Assembly (NCBI GenBank): GCA_963738205.1
Contig: CAVTVQ010000006.1
Location: 1,178,001 to 1,242,000 of the forward strand
Length of the DNA: 64,000 nt
Direction: 5' to 3'
Source of the DNA: DATFQE01 sp963738205
Lineage (GTDB): Bacteria > Actinomycetota > Thermoleophilia > Gaiellales > Gaiellaceae
Shown one piece after another: positions 15,321 through 24,848 of the stretch. Position 1 is the stretch's first letter; the number at the start of each line of letters is the position of its first letter. The position numbers and the translations under genes were made by a program. The notes under the pieces are model-generated. The model did no database searches. It saw only the letters and a program-made list of their open reading frames with translations, and was not told the origin of the DNA.

Positions 15321-17384
15321 GTGAAGACGTCGGCGTCACGTGCTGCAACGCTTCCGGCCATGGGACCGGTAGGTCGCCTCGTCGCGCTGGCGGCTACCGC
15401 CGTCGTGGCCGCTTGCTTCGCCGCCCAGGCGTCCGCTCACGCGAACCTCGTCGCGACCTCACCTCGCGACGCCGTGACTGTCGCCTCCCCACCAACGGAT
15501 GTGCGCGTGCGCTTCGACGATCCGGTCACCGTCGGCCCCGGAAACGCGGTGGTCGCGGCCGACCACAGGTCCATGCTCGCCGGCTCACCGCGCGTCGCGC
15601 GCGGAGGACGCGAGCTCGTTCTCCCCTTGAAGCGTCTCCGCAACGGCGACTACAGCGTCCGCTGGGCCATCGTCTCCGACGACGGCCACCTGGAGTCCGG
15701 CTCGCTGGCGTTTCGCGTCGGCCCTCAGCAGCTCGGGGCAGGCGCTCCACGTTCCGTGCTGGCGCCGGAGAGCGGTGACCCCTCGGGAGGAGACATCTTT
15801 GCCCGCTGGCTGTTCCTCGGCGGCATCCTGGTGGCGGGAGGAGTGGTGCTCTTCCGGCTGCTCGTATCGCGGGCAGGCGCGCGGCAGGCGGCCGCAACGC
15901 TCATGGTCGCGCTGAGCGGCGTCGTCCTCGGCGGTATCTGGCTCCTACAGCTGACGCCCGGAGGGGCGACGCGCTTCGCCAACGTCACCGCCGCCGCCGT
16001 GCTCGTCGCCGCGGCAGGAGCAGCCGCAGCGGCGCTCTGGCTCGCGTATCCCCGGCTCCAGGTGGTCGCCACCGGTGCGTCCCTCGCCCTGCTCGCCGCC
16101 CCCACGCTGGCCGGTCACGCCCTCGACGCCGCCGGCGAGCGACTGCTCTCCGTCCCGGCCGATCTCTTCCACGTCGTCGCTGCAGCGTTCTGGGTCGGCG
16201 GGTTGCTCCAGCTCGCGGTGGTCCTCAAGACTGCGGAGGACCCCGGGGCCGCGCGCCGTTTCTCGAGGCTCGCCCTGCCTGCGGTCGCACTGATCGCACT
16301 CTCGGGTCTCGCGCGAGCGCTCGTCGAGCTCACGAGCGTCTCGCAGCTCTGGTCGACCGGTTACGGGCGGACGATCCTCGTCAAGACCGTGCTCCTGGCC
16401 ACGCTGATCGTGGTCGCGTCCTTCAGCCGCCACTGGATCGGCTCGGCGATGCGCCTGCTTCGCACTGTCTCGGCCGAGCTCGCCCTACTCGCGTTGGTGG
16501 TCGGCGCGGTGGCCGTGCTGACAACGCTGCGTCCCGGCCGGGACGCGAACGCCGAGCCGACGGCGGTGGCTGCGGCCGAGGTCGCCCCGGCACCGGCGGC
16601 GCCCACGCGCTCCGTGACCTTCGCTCGACAATCAGGCGCACTGGCGGTCGCGCTCGCCGTCCGCCCGGTCGAACCGCTTCGACTCGTCGCCACGGTCATC
16701 GGCCCGTCAGGTCGAGGTGTGGACGGCCTGGACGTCGAGCTCCTCGCGGCGAACGCCGGCCACAGCGCTACTGCCTCCGCCAGACCCTGTGGGCACGGCT
16801 GCTACGCGGCGTCGCTTCACGTCTCACAACCAAGGGTCTTCAAGGTCGAGATCGGGCGTTCGCGCGCGGTCGCGTTCCCGGTCACCGGCGCCTGGCCTCC
16901 GCCGTCCGGAACGACATTCCTTCGCCGCGCCACGAGCGCGTTCCGCGGGCTCCGCTCCGCCGTCTACCAGGAGCACCTCGCTTCGCGGCCGGGCAATGCG
17001 ATCGATACGAGGTGGAAGGTTCGGGCGCCGAACCGGGTCGCGTACCAGATCCGGGGCGGCGCGGGTGGGATCGTGATCGGCGGGACGCGCTGGGACCGGC
17101 CCGTCCCCGGAGCAAAGTGGCGGCGCTCGGCGACGACACGGCTCCAGCAGCCCTTCCCGCCCTGGGGAACCCGCGCGGTCGACGCCCGCGTCCTTCGTGA
17201 GACGGGGAGCCGTGTCACGCTGTCCTGGCTGGACCCCGGAGTGCCGGCGTGGTTCACCGGCACCTTCGACCGGACGACGGCGCTCCCCCGCGAGCTGCGC
17301 ATGACCGCCTCAGCGCACTTCATGCGCCAACGCTACGTCGCATACAACCGCCCAGTCGGGATCGAGCCGCCACCGCGGGGCTGA
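15321..17384 (+). CDS. CopC-CopD copper resistance fusion protein with extra C-terminal domain
   Basis: A 687-residue protein. A signal peptide ends ...QASA and the mature protein begins HANLVATSPRDA, placing the copper-ligand His at position 1 as in CopC. The CopC domain (about 40-135) ends with SDDGHLESGSLAFRV, and a CopD membrane domain follows with about eight helices (175-405), including the conserved VVAAAFWVGGLLQLAVV. The last 200 residues form an extracytoplasmic region of unknown fold starting FLRRATSAFRGLRS. It probably moves copper across the membrane for cuproproteins such as the cupredoxins encoded divergently. GTG 15321 has only a weak GAGAGGG. Confidence 0.85.
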   Translation: MKTSASRAATLPAMGPVGRLVALAATAVVAACFAAQASAHANLVATSPRDAVTVASPPTDVRVRFDDPVTVGPGNAVVAADHRSMLAGSPRVARGGRELVLPLKRLRNGDYSVRWAIVSDDGHLESGSLAFRVGPQQLGAGAPRSVLAPESGDPSGGDIFARWLFLGGILVAGGVVLFRLLVSRAGARQAAATLMVALSGVVLGGIWLLQLTPGGATRFANVTAAAVLVAAAGAAAAALWLAYPRLQVVATGASLALLAAPTLAGHALDAAGERLLSVPADLFHVVAAAFWVGGLLQLAVVLKTAEDPGAARRFSRLALPAVALIALSGLARALVELTSVSQLWSTGYGRTILVKTVLLATLIVVASFSRHWIGSAMRLLRTVSAELALLALVVGAVAVLTTLRPGRDANAEPTAVAAAEVAPAPAAPTRSVTFARQSGALAVALAVRPVEPLRLVATVIGPSGRGVDGLDVELLAANAGHSATASARPCGHGCYAASLHVSQPRVFKVEIGRSRAVAFPVTGAWPPPSGTTFLRRATSAFRGLRSAVYQEHLASRPGNAIDTRWKVRAPNRVAYQIRGGAGGIVIGGTRWDRPVPGAKWRRSATTRLQQPFPPWGTRAVDARVLRETGSRVTLSWLDPGVPAWFTGTFDRTTALPRELRMTASAHFMRQRYVAYNRPVGIEPPPRG

Positions 17385-17450
17385 GATTCATCCGGCCGAT
17401 CGTCCGCTCGGACGATGCCGCCCGGGTTGGTGCGCGGCGACACTCCCAGA

Positions 17451-18359
17451 GTGCCGGACGCCAGTGAACTCGTAGTCCAGGCCGAGTCCCTCACGAAGCG
17501 GTTCGGCGACGTCGTGGCGGTCGACGGCCTCTCGTTCGAGCTGGCGCAGGGAACGATCACGGGCTTTCTCGGCCCGAACGGCGCCGGCAAGACGACGACG
17601 CTTCGGATGGTGCTGGGGCTCGCAGCGCCCACCAGCGGCCGCGCGCTCGTGTTCGGTCAGCCGTACGGGCAGCTCGCAGAGCCGAGCCGCCGGGTCGGCG
17701 CAGTGCTCGAGGCGACGGACTTCCATCCCGGCCGCTCCGGCCGCGACCATCTGCGGATGCTGGCGGAGGCGGCCGACCTCCCGCGCTCACGAGTCGAGGA
17801 GGTGCTCCGCCTCGTCGAGCTCGAAGCAGCTGCCCGCCGTCGCGTGAAGACCTACTCGCTCGGAATGCGGCAGCGGCTCGGGCTGGCCGCAGCACTGCTC
17901 GGCGATCCGGAGTTGCTGATCCTCGACGAGCCGGCGAACGGCCTCGACCCGGGCGGCGTCCGCTGGCTACGCGACTTCCTCCGCGCCTTCGCAGCCGGGC
18001 AGCGAACCGTCCTGATCTCGAGCCACGTCCTCGCCGAAGTCGCGCAAACCGTCGACGAGGTGCTGATCATCAACCACGGCAAGCTCGTGGTCGAATCGCC
18101 GCTCGAGGAGCTGACCGGCCACAGGGCGGGCTCGGTTCGCGTGCGCACGCCGGACGCGGCACGGCTGGCGGAGGCCCTGAGCGAGGCGGGGATCCAATAC
18201 AGCGGCAACAACACCCACGCGCTGATCGCGCATGGGACGACGAGCGAGCAGGTCGGCGACATCGCCTTCGCCGCCAACGTGCCGATCCACGAGCTGACCG
18301 CCGACACCTCGTCGCTCGAGGAGGCGTTCCTCGGCCTCACCGAGGAGCAAGCCGCATGA
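17451..18359 (+). CDS. ABC-2 transporter ATP-binding protein
   Basis: An ATPase of 302 residues with Walker A GPNGAGKTTTLRM, signature YSLGMRQRLGLAAALL, Walker B LLILDEPANGLDP and switch LISSHVLAEV. The C-terminal 85 residues match the DrrA/CcmA-type extension. I chose GTG 17451 because GACACT sits exactly six bases before it, the leaderless pattern common in this window; an ATG at 17415 is in frame but has no signal. The permease gene overlaps the end by four bases. Confidence 0.9.
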   Translation: MPDASELVVQAESLTKRFGDVVAVDGLSFELAQGTITGFLGPNGAGKTTTLRMVLGLAAPTSGRALVFGQPYGQLAEPSRRVGAVLEATDFHPGRSGRDHLRMLAEAADLPRSRVEEVLRLVELEAAARRRVKTYSLGMRQRLGLAAALLGDPELLILDEPANGLDPGGVRWLRDFLRAFAAGQRTVLISSHVLAEVAQTVDEVLIINHGKLVVESPLEELTGHRAGSVRVRTPDAARLAEALSEAGIQYSGNNTHALIAHGTTSEQVGDIAFAANVPIHELTADTSSLEEAFLGLTEEQAA

Positions 18360-19090
18360 GCGGGCAGCTGAGGGCAGAGCTCTTGAAGATCCGGTCGACG
18401 CGGACGACGGCGGGCCTGCTGCTCGGGATGGTCGGCCTCGTCCTCCTGTTCTCGCTGCTCACCGGCCTGCTGTCGAAAGCGCCGGACCTCCTCACGACAG
18501 AGGATCAGCGCATGCTGCTGAGCGTCGGCAGCCTCGCCGGCGTCTTCTCCGCCCTCGCCGGGATCATGCTGGTGAGCAGCGAATACCGCTACGGCACGAT
18601 TCGGCCGACCTTTCTCTTCACGCCCAAGCGCGTTCGCGTGCTGCGCGCCAAAGTCGCCGCGGGTTTGCTGGCCGGGCTCGCCTTCGGCATCGTCGGCACC
18701 GCACTCGGCTTCGGTGTGGGCTACATCTGCCTCCGCGGCCGTGGCTTGGACTACGCGCTCGACGGTCGGGAGACGGCTCTGCTGCTCCTGGGCAGCGCCG
18801 CCGGCGCAGCGCTCTGGGGCGGGATCGGTGTCGGTGTCGGCGCCGTCGTCAGGAGCCAGGTCGGGGCGATCATCGCCCTCCTCGCCTGGGGCTTCGTGGC
18901 CGAGAACCTGCTCTTCGCCTTCCTTCCGGGCCTCGGTCGCCTCGGACCCATCCACGCCGGCGACGCGCTGATCGGGCTCACCACCGAGCATCTGCTGCCC
19001 GCGGCGCCCGGCGGCGTGGTCCTCGTCGCTTGGGCGGCCGCGCTGGCGCTTGCGGGAACAGCGCTCGCCGTTCGACGCGACGTCGACTAG
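18356..19090 (+). CDS. ABC-2 type permease
   Basis: A 244-residue integral membrane protein with six predicted helices and the usual start of ABC-2 permeases, LRAELLKIRSTRTTAGLLLGM. The start overlaps the stop of the ATPase (ATGA), so translation is coupled. With the ATPase it forms a half-size exporter of the drug or natural-product type. No substrate-binding protein is present, consistent with export. The DHA2 exporter gene follows 40 bases later. Confidence 0.85.
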   Translation: MSGQLRAELLKIRSTRTTAGLLLGMVGLVLLFSLLTGLLSKAPDLLTTEDQRMLLSVGSLAGVFSALAGIMLVSSEYRYGTIRPTFLFTPKRVRVLRAKVAAGLLAGLAFGIVGTALGFGVGYICLRGRGLDYALDGRETALLLLGSAAGAALWGGIGVGVGAVVRSQVGAIIALLAWGFVAENLLFAFLPGLGRLGPIHAGDALIGLTTEHLLPAAPGGVVLVAWAAALALAGTALAVRRDVD

Positions 19091-19130
19091 TGCCCGTGGC
19101 CGGCGGGCCAGCCCCGACGAGGCTGAAACG

Positions 19131-20585
19131 ATGACGACCTCATCCCGGCGCTGGTTCGTGCTCGGCCTTGTCGTCCTGGCCCAACTGATGGTCGTGCTCG
19201 ACTCGACGGTCGTGAACATCGCCCTGCCGTCGGCCCAGGCCGCTCTCGACTTCTCGAACGCTGACCGGCAGTGGGTCGTCACCGCGTACGCGCTCGCCTT
19301 CGGGAGCCTGCTTCCCCTCGGCGGGCGGATCGGCGACCTCTTCGGACGCAAGCGGACGTTCATCACAGGCGCGATCGGCTTCGCCGTGGTCTCCGCGCTC
19401 GGCGGGGCGGCGCAGAGCTTCGAGTGGCTGCTTGCGGCGCGGGCGCTTCAGGGCGCGTTCGGCGCGCTGCTCGCACCCTCCGCGCTCGCGCTGCTCACGA
19501 CGACCTTCAGCGAGCCACACGAACGTGCCAAGGCCTTCGCCATCTTCGGAGGCGTCCTCGGCAGCGGTGCGGCCGTCGGGCTCCTCCTCGGCGGCGCGCT
19601 CACCGAGTACCTGTCCTGGCGCTGGTGCCTGTACGTCAACCTGGTGATCGCGCTGCCGACGGTGCCGGCCGCGCTGGCGCTCCTCACGCACGTGCCCCTC
19701 CCCAGCCGTCCGCGCCTGGACCTGGGCGGTGCGGCGTTGTCGGCCGCGGGCCTGTTCACGATCGTCCTCGGCTTCTCGCGGGCCCAGTCGGACGGCTGGA
19801 GCGCGCCGACGACGATCGGGCTCCTCGTGGCCAGCGTCGTGCTGCTTGCCGCATTCGTGGTGCTCGAGAGTCGCTCCCGTAGCCCGCTGCTACCGCTGCG
19901 GCTGCTTGAGGACCGCCAGCGCGCCGGCTCGTACCTCGCCGTGCTCTTCGTCGGGACCGGCTTGTTCGCCGTCTTCCTCTTCATCACCTACTTCCTGCAG
20001 CAGTCGCTGGGCTACAGCCCGATCCGCAGCGGCTTGGCGTTCCTGCCCATCATCGCTGCCGTCCTGGCCATGTCGATCGGCGTCAACCGCCCGCTGCTGC
20101 CGCGTGTGGGGCCGCGCCCGTTGATCACGACCGGCATGGCGCTCGCCGCGGCCGGCATGGTCCTCCTCACGAGGCTCGACGTGGACTCCACGTACGCACG
20201 TGGCGTCCTGCCGTCCCTCGTTCTCGTCGGCGCCGGTATCGGGCTCACCCTCCCCGCTGCCTCCAACACAGCGACTGCGCGCGTCGACCCGGTGGACGCG
20301 GGGATCGCCTCGTCGCTCGTGAACGTCGGCCAGCAGGTCGGCGGCTCCATCGGCACCGCACTGCTCAACACCGTCGCCGTCAGCGCAACCGCTGCCTTCC
20401 TCACCGCCCACGGCGGTGGCGCGGCTCTCACCGCCGAGGCAACCGTGCACGGCTACACCGTCGCCTTCTGGTGGTCGGCCGTGATCTTCGCGGCCGGCGC
20501 AGTGGTCTGTGGCGTGCTCCTCGGGAAGACGGAGCAGTACGCCGGTCCTCAGAGGGCGACCCCGGCGACGGCCGAGTCGCGCTGA
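19131..20585 (+). CDS. MFS transporter, DHA2 (EmrB/QacA) family
   Basis: A 484-residue transporter with fourteen predicted helices. Motif A is GGRIGDLFGRKRTF after helix 2, motif D1 is LMVVLDSTVVNIALPSAQ in helix 1, and the C motif is GGVLGSGAAVGLLLGG in helix 5. These mark a proton-driven multidrug exporter of the 14-helix family. ATG 19131 has no Shine-Dalgarno but GAGGCT lies six bases upstream. A second DHA2 exporter of the same length is encoded at 36818. Confidence 0.92.
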   Translation: MTTSSRRWFVLGLVVLAQLMVVLDSTVVNIALPSAQAALDFSNADRQWVVTAYALAFGSLLPLGGRIGDLFGRKRTFITGAIGFAVVSALGGAAQSFEWLLAARALQGAFGALLAPSALALLTTTFSEPHERAKAFAIFGGVLGSGAAVGLLLGGALTEYLSWRWCLYVNLVIALPTVPAALALLTHVPLPSRPRLDLGGAALSAAGLFTIVLGFSRAQSDGWSAPTTIGLLVASVVLLAAFVVLESRSRSPLLPLRLLEDRQRAGSYLAVLFVGTGLFAVFLFITYFLQQSLGYSPIRSGLAFLPIIAAVLAMSIGVNRPLLPRVGPRPLITTGMALAAAGMVLLTRLDVDSTYARGVLPSLVLVGAGIGLTLPAASNTATARVDPVDAGIASSLVNVGQQVGGSIGTALLNTVAVSATAAFLTAHGGGAALTAEATVHGYTVAFWWSAVIFAAGAVVCGVLLGKTEQYAGPQRATPATAESR

Positions 20586-20596
20586 GCGGGCGGCGG

Positions 20597-23167
20597 CTAC
20601 TCGCCGGTCAGCGGCAGCTCCACGCGAACGGAGGTCCCTGCGCCAGGCGGGCTCTCCAGTGAGATGCGGCCGCCGAGAGCCTCGACGCGGTCTTTGAGGC
20701 CCACGAGGCCCGAGCCGTGCTTGAAGTCCGCGCCGCCGACACCGTCGTCGCGGACGGACAGCCGGAGAAAGCCGTCGTCCGCCTCGATGCCGACGGCGAC
20801 GCTCGTGGCGTTCGCGTACTTCGCCGCGTTCGTCAGCGCCTCCGAGACGACGTAGTACGCACCGAGCTCGACGCGTTCGGGGAGGCGCATGTCGGCCCGC
20901 ACGTCCAGCTGGACCGGGACCGGGGATTGCTGCACCAGCGTCTTCAGCGCCGGACCAAGACCTCGCTCGGCGAGGATCGGCGGGTGGATTCCACGCGCGT
21001 ACTCGCGGAGCTCGTGGAGAGCGTCGCCGAGCCCCGCCGCCACGCGATCGAGCTCGGAGGCCAGCTCGTCGAGGTCCGACGGGACGGCGGCCTGCGCGGC
21101 GCGCAGCCGCAGCGCGAGCGAGACGAGCCGTTGCTGCGAGCCGTCGTGGAGGTCGCGCTCGATCCGGCGCCTGGTCTCGTCCGCCGTGTCCACGATGCGC
21201 GCTCGCGATGCGGTCAGCTCGGCCTGGGCCTGCGCATTGGCGATCGCGGTCGCGACCAGCTCCGTGAATCCCGCGAGCCGCGCCTCGGTGTCTCGGGCGA
21301 GCGGCTGGTCGGTCGTCGATGCCGCGACCAGCGAGCCCCAGATGCGCCCCTCGACGCTGATCGGGACGCCAACGCTCGAACGCAAACCCGCGGAAGCGAT
21401 CCAACGCGACGCCAGCGGGCCGGCATCGTCGTCGTAGCTGTCGATCCGCGTCGGACGGCCCGTCTCGAAGACGAGTGCCGCGACGTCGCGGCCGCCGATC
21501 GGGCCGCGGTCGCCGATGCGAAGACCCTCGCCGGTCCTGCTCCAGCCGGCGATGCTGACCATCGTCCCGTCGAGGTCATACCGGTTCAGGATCGTGACGT
21601 CGGCCGGCAGCAGACGGCCCGCCTCTTCGGCGACCGCCGCGAAGACATCGGGCGGCGACGCCCCCTCCGCCACCAGCGTCGCCACACGGCGGAGCGCGGC
21701 CTGCTCGTCGGCGATGGCGCCGAGCTCCTCTCGCGCCTCGGCATTGGCGATGGCGGTCGCGAGGAGCTCGGTGAAGTCGGCGAGCCGATGCTCGATACCG
21801 AGGGGCAGTCCCTCGGCGCGTCTCGACGCGACGACCATCAACCCCCACAGACGGCCCTCGACGCCGATTGGTGCGCCGGCCACGGAACGAGCAAGCTGGC
21901 GAGCGAGCTCGGTGTCGGGAACGTCCTCGTCAGAGAGCTGATCGAGACGCACGGGGCTGTTGCGCTCGTGAACGAGCGTGGTCACATTCTGACCGCCCAG
22001 GCTGATGCGACCACCGAGGAAGCTCGGGTCGACCTCTCTGCCCCAGCCGCCGACGAAGTCGATTCCGCCCGCTGAGTCGTAGCGGCCGACGAACGCGACA
22101 TCGGTGGCCGGGAAGACGTTGCCGACCTCCTCGGCGACCGCCGCGAACAGCTCGGCCGGCGGTGCGGCCCGCGCGACGAGCGTCGCCACGCGGCGTAGAG
22201 CTGCGTGCTCCTCGGCAACGGCGCGCAGATCCTCGCGCGCCTGCGCGTTGGCGATCGCGGTCGCGACGAGCTCGGTGAAGGCCGGGATGCGTCCCTCGGC
22301 CTCCGGTGGGAGCGGTTCCGGCCGACTCCGCGCCGCGATGACGACACCCCACAGACGGCCCTCGACCACGATCGGGCTGCCGCTTCCGACTTGCACGCCG
22401 GCGCGGCTGAAGGCGTCGGCGACCGACCCGGGTGGGCCTGAGACCCGGACGACGCTCGCCGAATGACCCGTTCGTCGCACGTGCACCGCCACGCCCTCGC
22501 CGGCCACCGTGAACGTCTTGCCGACCGGGAGGTGCTGCTCGGGATCTCCCGAGCTCCCGACGACCGTTGCCTGGTCGTCGGCTTCATAGCGAAGCACTTT
22601 CGCGATGTCGGCCTCCGAGAGCTCCGCGACCTCCTCGGCGACCGCCGAGAAGACCGCGTCCGGCGCTGCTGCCTCGGCGACGAGCGTCGCGACGCGACGC
22701 AGCGACTCATGCCCACGCCCAAGCTCCTCCAGTTCCTCGCGCGCCGCTCGTTCCTCTTCGAGAAGGCGCTGCATCCGCATGGTGAGCGAGGCGACGCGCG
22801 CCATCGCGCGCAGCAGCCCGCTCTCCTCCACGGTCAGGCCCTCCCGTCGCGCGACGACGAGCGTCGCGCTCGGCGGATGCTCGAGCGTGGCTGCAGCGGC
22901 CACGCACGGACCGATGCCGGGAACCTCCAGCGAGCGACCCACGACGCCCGGCTTCACCGCCTCGAGGTCGGGGGCCGGCGCGGCGCCCTCCGGGTAACCG
23001 ACGGCGGCGACCACCTCGCCGCCCGCGACGATCGCGGCTACGTCCGCGTCCAGCGCCTCCGCCGCGCGCTCGACCGCTGCCAGGGCAGCTGCCGCCTCGC
23101 TGTCGGCCGAGGAGACGGAGGCGACGAACTCGGCGAGTTGCTGCGTCGACCAAACCGCCGTGCCCAT
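20597..23167 (-). CDS. Four-GAF sensor histidine kinase (HisKA_3, NarL/DesK type)
   Basis: An 856-residue soluble kinase. A divergent N-terminal GAF (residues about 10-135) is followed by three similar GAF units starting near 156, 324 and 492. Each opens with LRRVATLVA...AVAEE and ends with FTELVATAIANAQA. The kinase core has the phospho-acceptor His674 in RRIERDLHDGSQQR and an ATPase domain ending DDGVGG...GLKDRVEALGG. No transmembrane helix is seen, so it senses cytoplasmic signals. No response regulator is adjacent. I chose ATG 23167; a GTG 14 codons upstream is possible. Its stop is 11 bases from the convergent exporter. Confidence 0.9.
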   Translation of the reverse strand: MGTAVWSTQQLAEFVASVSSADSEAAAALAAVERAAEALDADVAAIVAGGEVVAAVGYPEGAAPAPDLEAVKPGVVGRSLEVPGIGPCVAAAATLEHPPSATLVVARREGLTVEESGLLRAMARVASLTMRMQRLLEEERAAREELEELGRGHESLRRVATLVAEAAAPDAVFSAVAEEVAELSEADIAKVLRYEADDQATVVGSSGDPEQHLPVGKTFTVAGEGVAVHVRRTGHSASVVRVSGPPGSVADAFSRAGVQVGSGSPIVVEGRLWGVVIAARSRPEPLPPEAEGRIPAFTELVATAIANAQAREDLRAVAEEHAALRRVATLVARAAPPAELFAAVAEEVGNVFPATDVAFVGRYDSAGGIDFVGGWGREVDPSFLGGRISLGGQNVTTLVHERNSPVRLDQLSDEDVPDTELARQLARSVAGAPIGVEGRLWGLMVVASRRAEGLPLGIEHRLADFTELLATAIANAEAREELGAIADEQAALRRVATLVAEGASPPDVFAAVAEEAGRLLPADVTILNRYDLDGTMVSIAGWSRTGEGLRIGDRGPIGGRDVAALVFETGRPTRIDSYDDDAGPLASRWIASAGLRSSVGVPISVEGRIWGSLVAASTTDQPLARDTEARLAGFTELVATAIANAQAQAELTASRARIVDTADETRRRIERDLHDGSQQRLVSLALRLRAAQAAVPSDLDELASELDRVAAGLGDALHELREYARGIHPPILAERGLGPALKTLVQQSPVPVQLDVRADMRLPERVELGAYYVVSEALTNAAKYANATSVAVGIEADDGFLRLSVRDDGVGGADFKHGSGLVGLKDRVEALGGRISLESPPGAGTSVRVELPLTGE

Positions 23168-23254
23168 GTCACGAAACGGAGAGGAGGAGGAGCAGCTTCG
23201 GATCGTCACCGACGAGCGCCTCGCCCACGGCGCGCGGTCCAGAAGCCGGGATCG

Positions 23255-24052
23255 TCACCTTCGGCGCGACATGGCGTCGAGGGCTTCGACCTCGGCGTCG
23301 TCGAGCTCGATCTCCAAGGCGGCGAGGTTCTCCGTCAGGTGCTCGAGCGAGAGCGTCCCCGGGATCGGCAGGATCGTCGGCGAGCGCTGCAGCAGCCACG
23401 CAAGCGAGATCTGCGCTTCCGTTGCGCCGCGCCGTTCGGCGATGTCCGTCAGCGCGCTGCCGCCGACGCCGCGCAGCGGAAAGTACGGGACGAACACGAT
23501 CTCCTCACGCGCGCAGTAGTCGACGACCTCGTCGTGCGTGCGGTCGGCGAGGCTGTAGCGGTTCTGCACCGCGGCGATAGGCACGACCTCGCGGGCGCGC
23601 TCGATCTGCTCGATCGTCACGTTGGAGACGCCGACGTGCCGGATCCTCCCGCTGTCGCGATACGCCTTGATCGCGCCGAGGCTGTCCTCGATCGACGTCT
23701 CCGGGTCGGGGCGATGGAGGTAGTAGAGCCCGATGCTGTCCGTCCTCAGGCGCCGCAGGCTCTCCTCGATCTCCTCCCCGAGCACGTCCGGGCGGGCGCC
23801 GTTCCAGCCTCCCTTCGTCCCGACGATGCAGCCGTCGGGGAGCGGCGAAAGCGCGGCGCCGATCGTCTCTTCGCTCTGGCCCCTGCTGTACGAGTGTGCG
23901 GTGTCCACGAGCTGGATCCCGGCGGCGATCGCCTCCCGGAGGAAGGCGATGTTCTCGGGCGTGTTGGTCAGCCGGTTCGTGCCCAGGCCGATCCTGGCCA
24001 CCACGGTGCCGCCGAGCCTCAGCCTCATCGTCGAGTCGAGAGCGGAGCTCAT
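23255..24052 (-). CDS. Aldo/keto reductase
   Basis: A 265-residue NADPH-dependent oxidoreductase of the aldo/keto reductase family. The catalytic tetrad is visible: Asp and Tyr in LVDTAHSYSRGQSEE, Lys in VGTKGGWNG and His in LYYLHRPDPE. The cofactor region is LPIPGTLSLEHLTENL. The substrate is unknown. The ATG lacks a ribosome-binding site, but TAGCAT lies six bases upstream. A cluster of GGCATCGC half-sites lies just before that. It is separated from the kinase gene by about 90 bases on the same strand. Confidence 0.9.
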   Translation of the reverse strand: MSSALDSTMRLRLGGTVVARIGLGTNRLTNTPENIAFLREAIAAGIQLVDTAHSYSRGQSEETIGAALSPLPDGCIVGTKGGWNGARPDVLGEEIEESLRRLRTDSIGLYYLHRPDPETSIEDSLGAIKAYRDSGRIRHVGVSNVTIEQIERAREVVPIAAVQNRYSLADRTHDEVVDYCAREEIVFVPYFPLRGVGGSALTDIAERRGATEAQISLAWLLQRSPTILPIPGTLSLEHLTENLAALEIELDDAEVEALDAMSRRR

Positions 24053-24058
24053 GTCCCG

Positions 24059-24134
24059 ATGCTATGCACAGCGCGCCCAGCCGAGGCATCGCTCTGACCC
24101 GTTTCGATGGGCATCGCTCAAGAGTGGCGATGCC
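24059..24134 (-). promoter_or_regulatory. Leaderless promoter and GGCATCGC repeats of the aldo/keto reductase gene
   Basis: TAGCAT (minus strand, 24064-24059) is a -10 box six bases before the reductase ATG. Upstream, GGCATCGCTC occurs at 24085-24094 and 24110-24119 (25 bases apart), and the inverted form GCGATGCC at 24127-24134. The first copy lies about where the -35 should be. This spacing suggests an operator with several half-sites; the regulator is unknown. Confidence 0.4.
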
Positions 24135-24311
24135 ATGGCGGTTGCGCATTGCCGCCACCGTCCAAGTCGGCGTGCCAGCCAGCGCCAATGTGTCGTGCTA
24201 GACGCGCGACCCCCTGCTAGCCCCCAGACGCACTTTCCCGGACGCGGGAGGGCGAAGTCAGCCGCTGGCCGGGAAGACAGAGGTGACTCGAAGCGCGAAC
24301 CTGGCTTTTCG

Positions 24312-24828
24312 ATGGCTGTTGCAGCAGCACACGTGGCACCCAGGCAGTCGGCGACGGCGCAGTCCTTCCTGTTGCAGCGCGTCCAGCCCGCGATGTCCGG
24401 TCTGATCGACGGCTCGCTGTCGACGCTCGCGCCGATCTTCTCGGTCGCGCTCGCCACGCACGACCCGCACCTCGCGTTTTTCGCCGGCCTCGCGACCGCG
24501 ATCGGCGCCGGGATTAGCATGGCCTTCTCCGAGGGCCTTTCGGACACCGGCGATCTGACCGGCCGCGGCAACCCGTTCGCGCGAGGCTCGATCACCGGGC
24601 TCGGCACCTTCCTCGGTGGGATCCTGCACACGCTCCCCTTCCTGATCGCGTGAATACCGGCTTGCGCTCGGGGTCGCGCTCGTCGTGATCGTGTTCGAAC
24701 TCGTGACGCTGGCGGTGATCCGCTGGCGCTTCTTTCACACCGGTTTTCTGCGCTCGTTCGCCTCGATCACGCTCGGCGGCCTGATCATCGCCGCGGTCGG
24801 TGCGTTGCTGGGCGGGGCGGCCGGGTGA
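24312..24828 (+). CDS. VIT1/CCC1-like iron/manganese transporter, one frameshift
   Basis: A membrane protein of about 170 residues similar to the VIT1/CCC1 family: QPAMSGLIDGSLSTLAPIFSV, then GISMAFSEGLSDTGDLTGRG and LGGILHTLPFLI. At 24650 the frame hits TGA, but family-like sequence continues in the +1 frame (EYRLALGVALVVIVFELV, then IRWRFFHTGFLRSF and ITLGGLIIAAVGALLGGAA). One missing base near 24650 explains this. Members move Fe(II)/Mn(II) across membranes. The ATG lacks a clear ribosome-binding site. It heads a plus-strand group with the dehydrogenase and PQQ protein. Confidence 0.7.
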
Positions 24829-24848
24829 CATCGCAGGGAGCAACTGAG

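Noticed and set aside
24059..24311. Further gene before the VIT1-like gene
   Set aside because: Open frames exist but show no domain, start signal or normal residue use; only repeats and the GCTAGC hexamer are seen.
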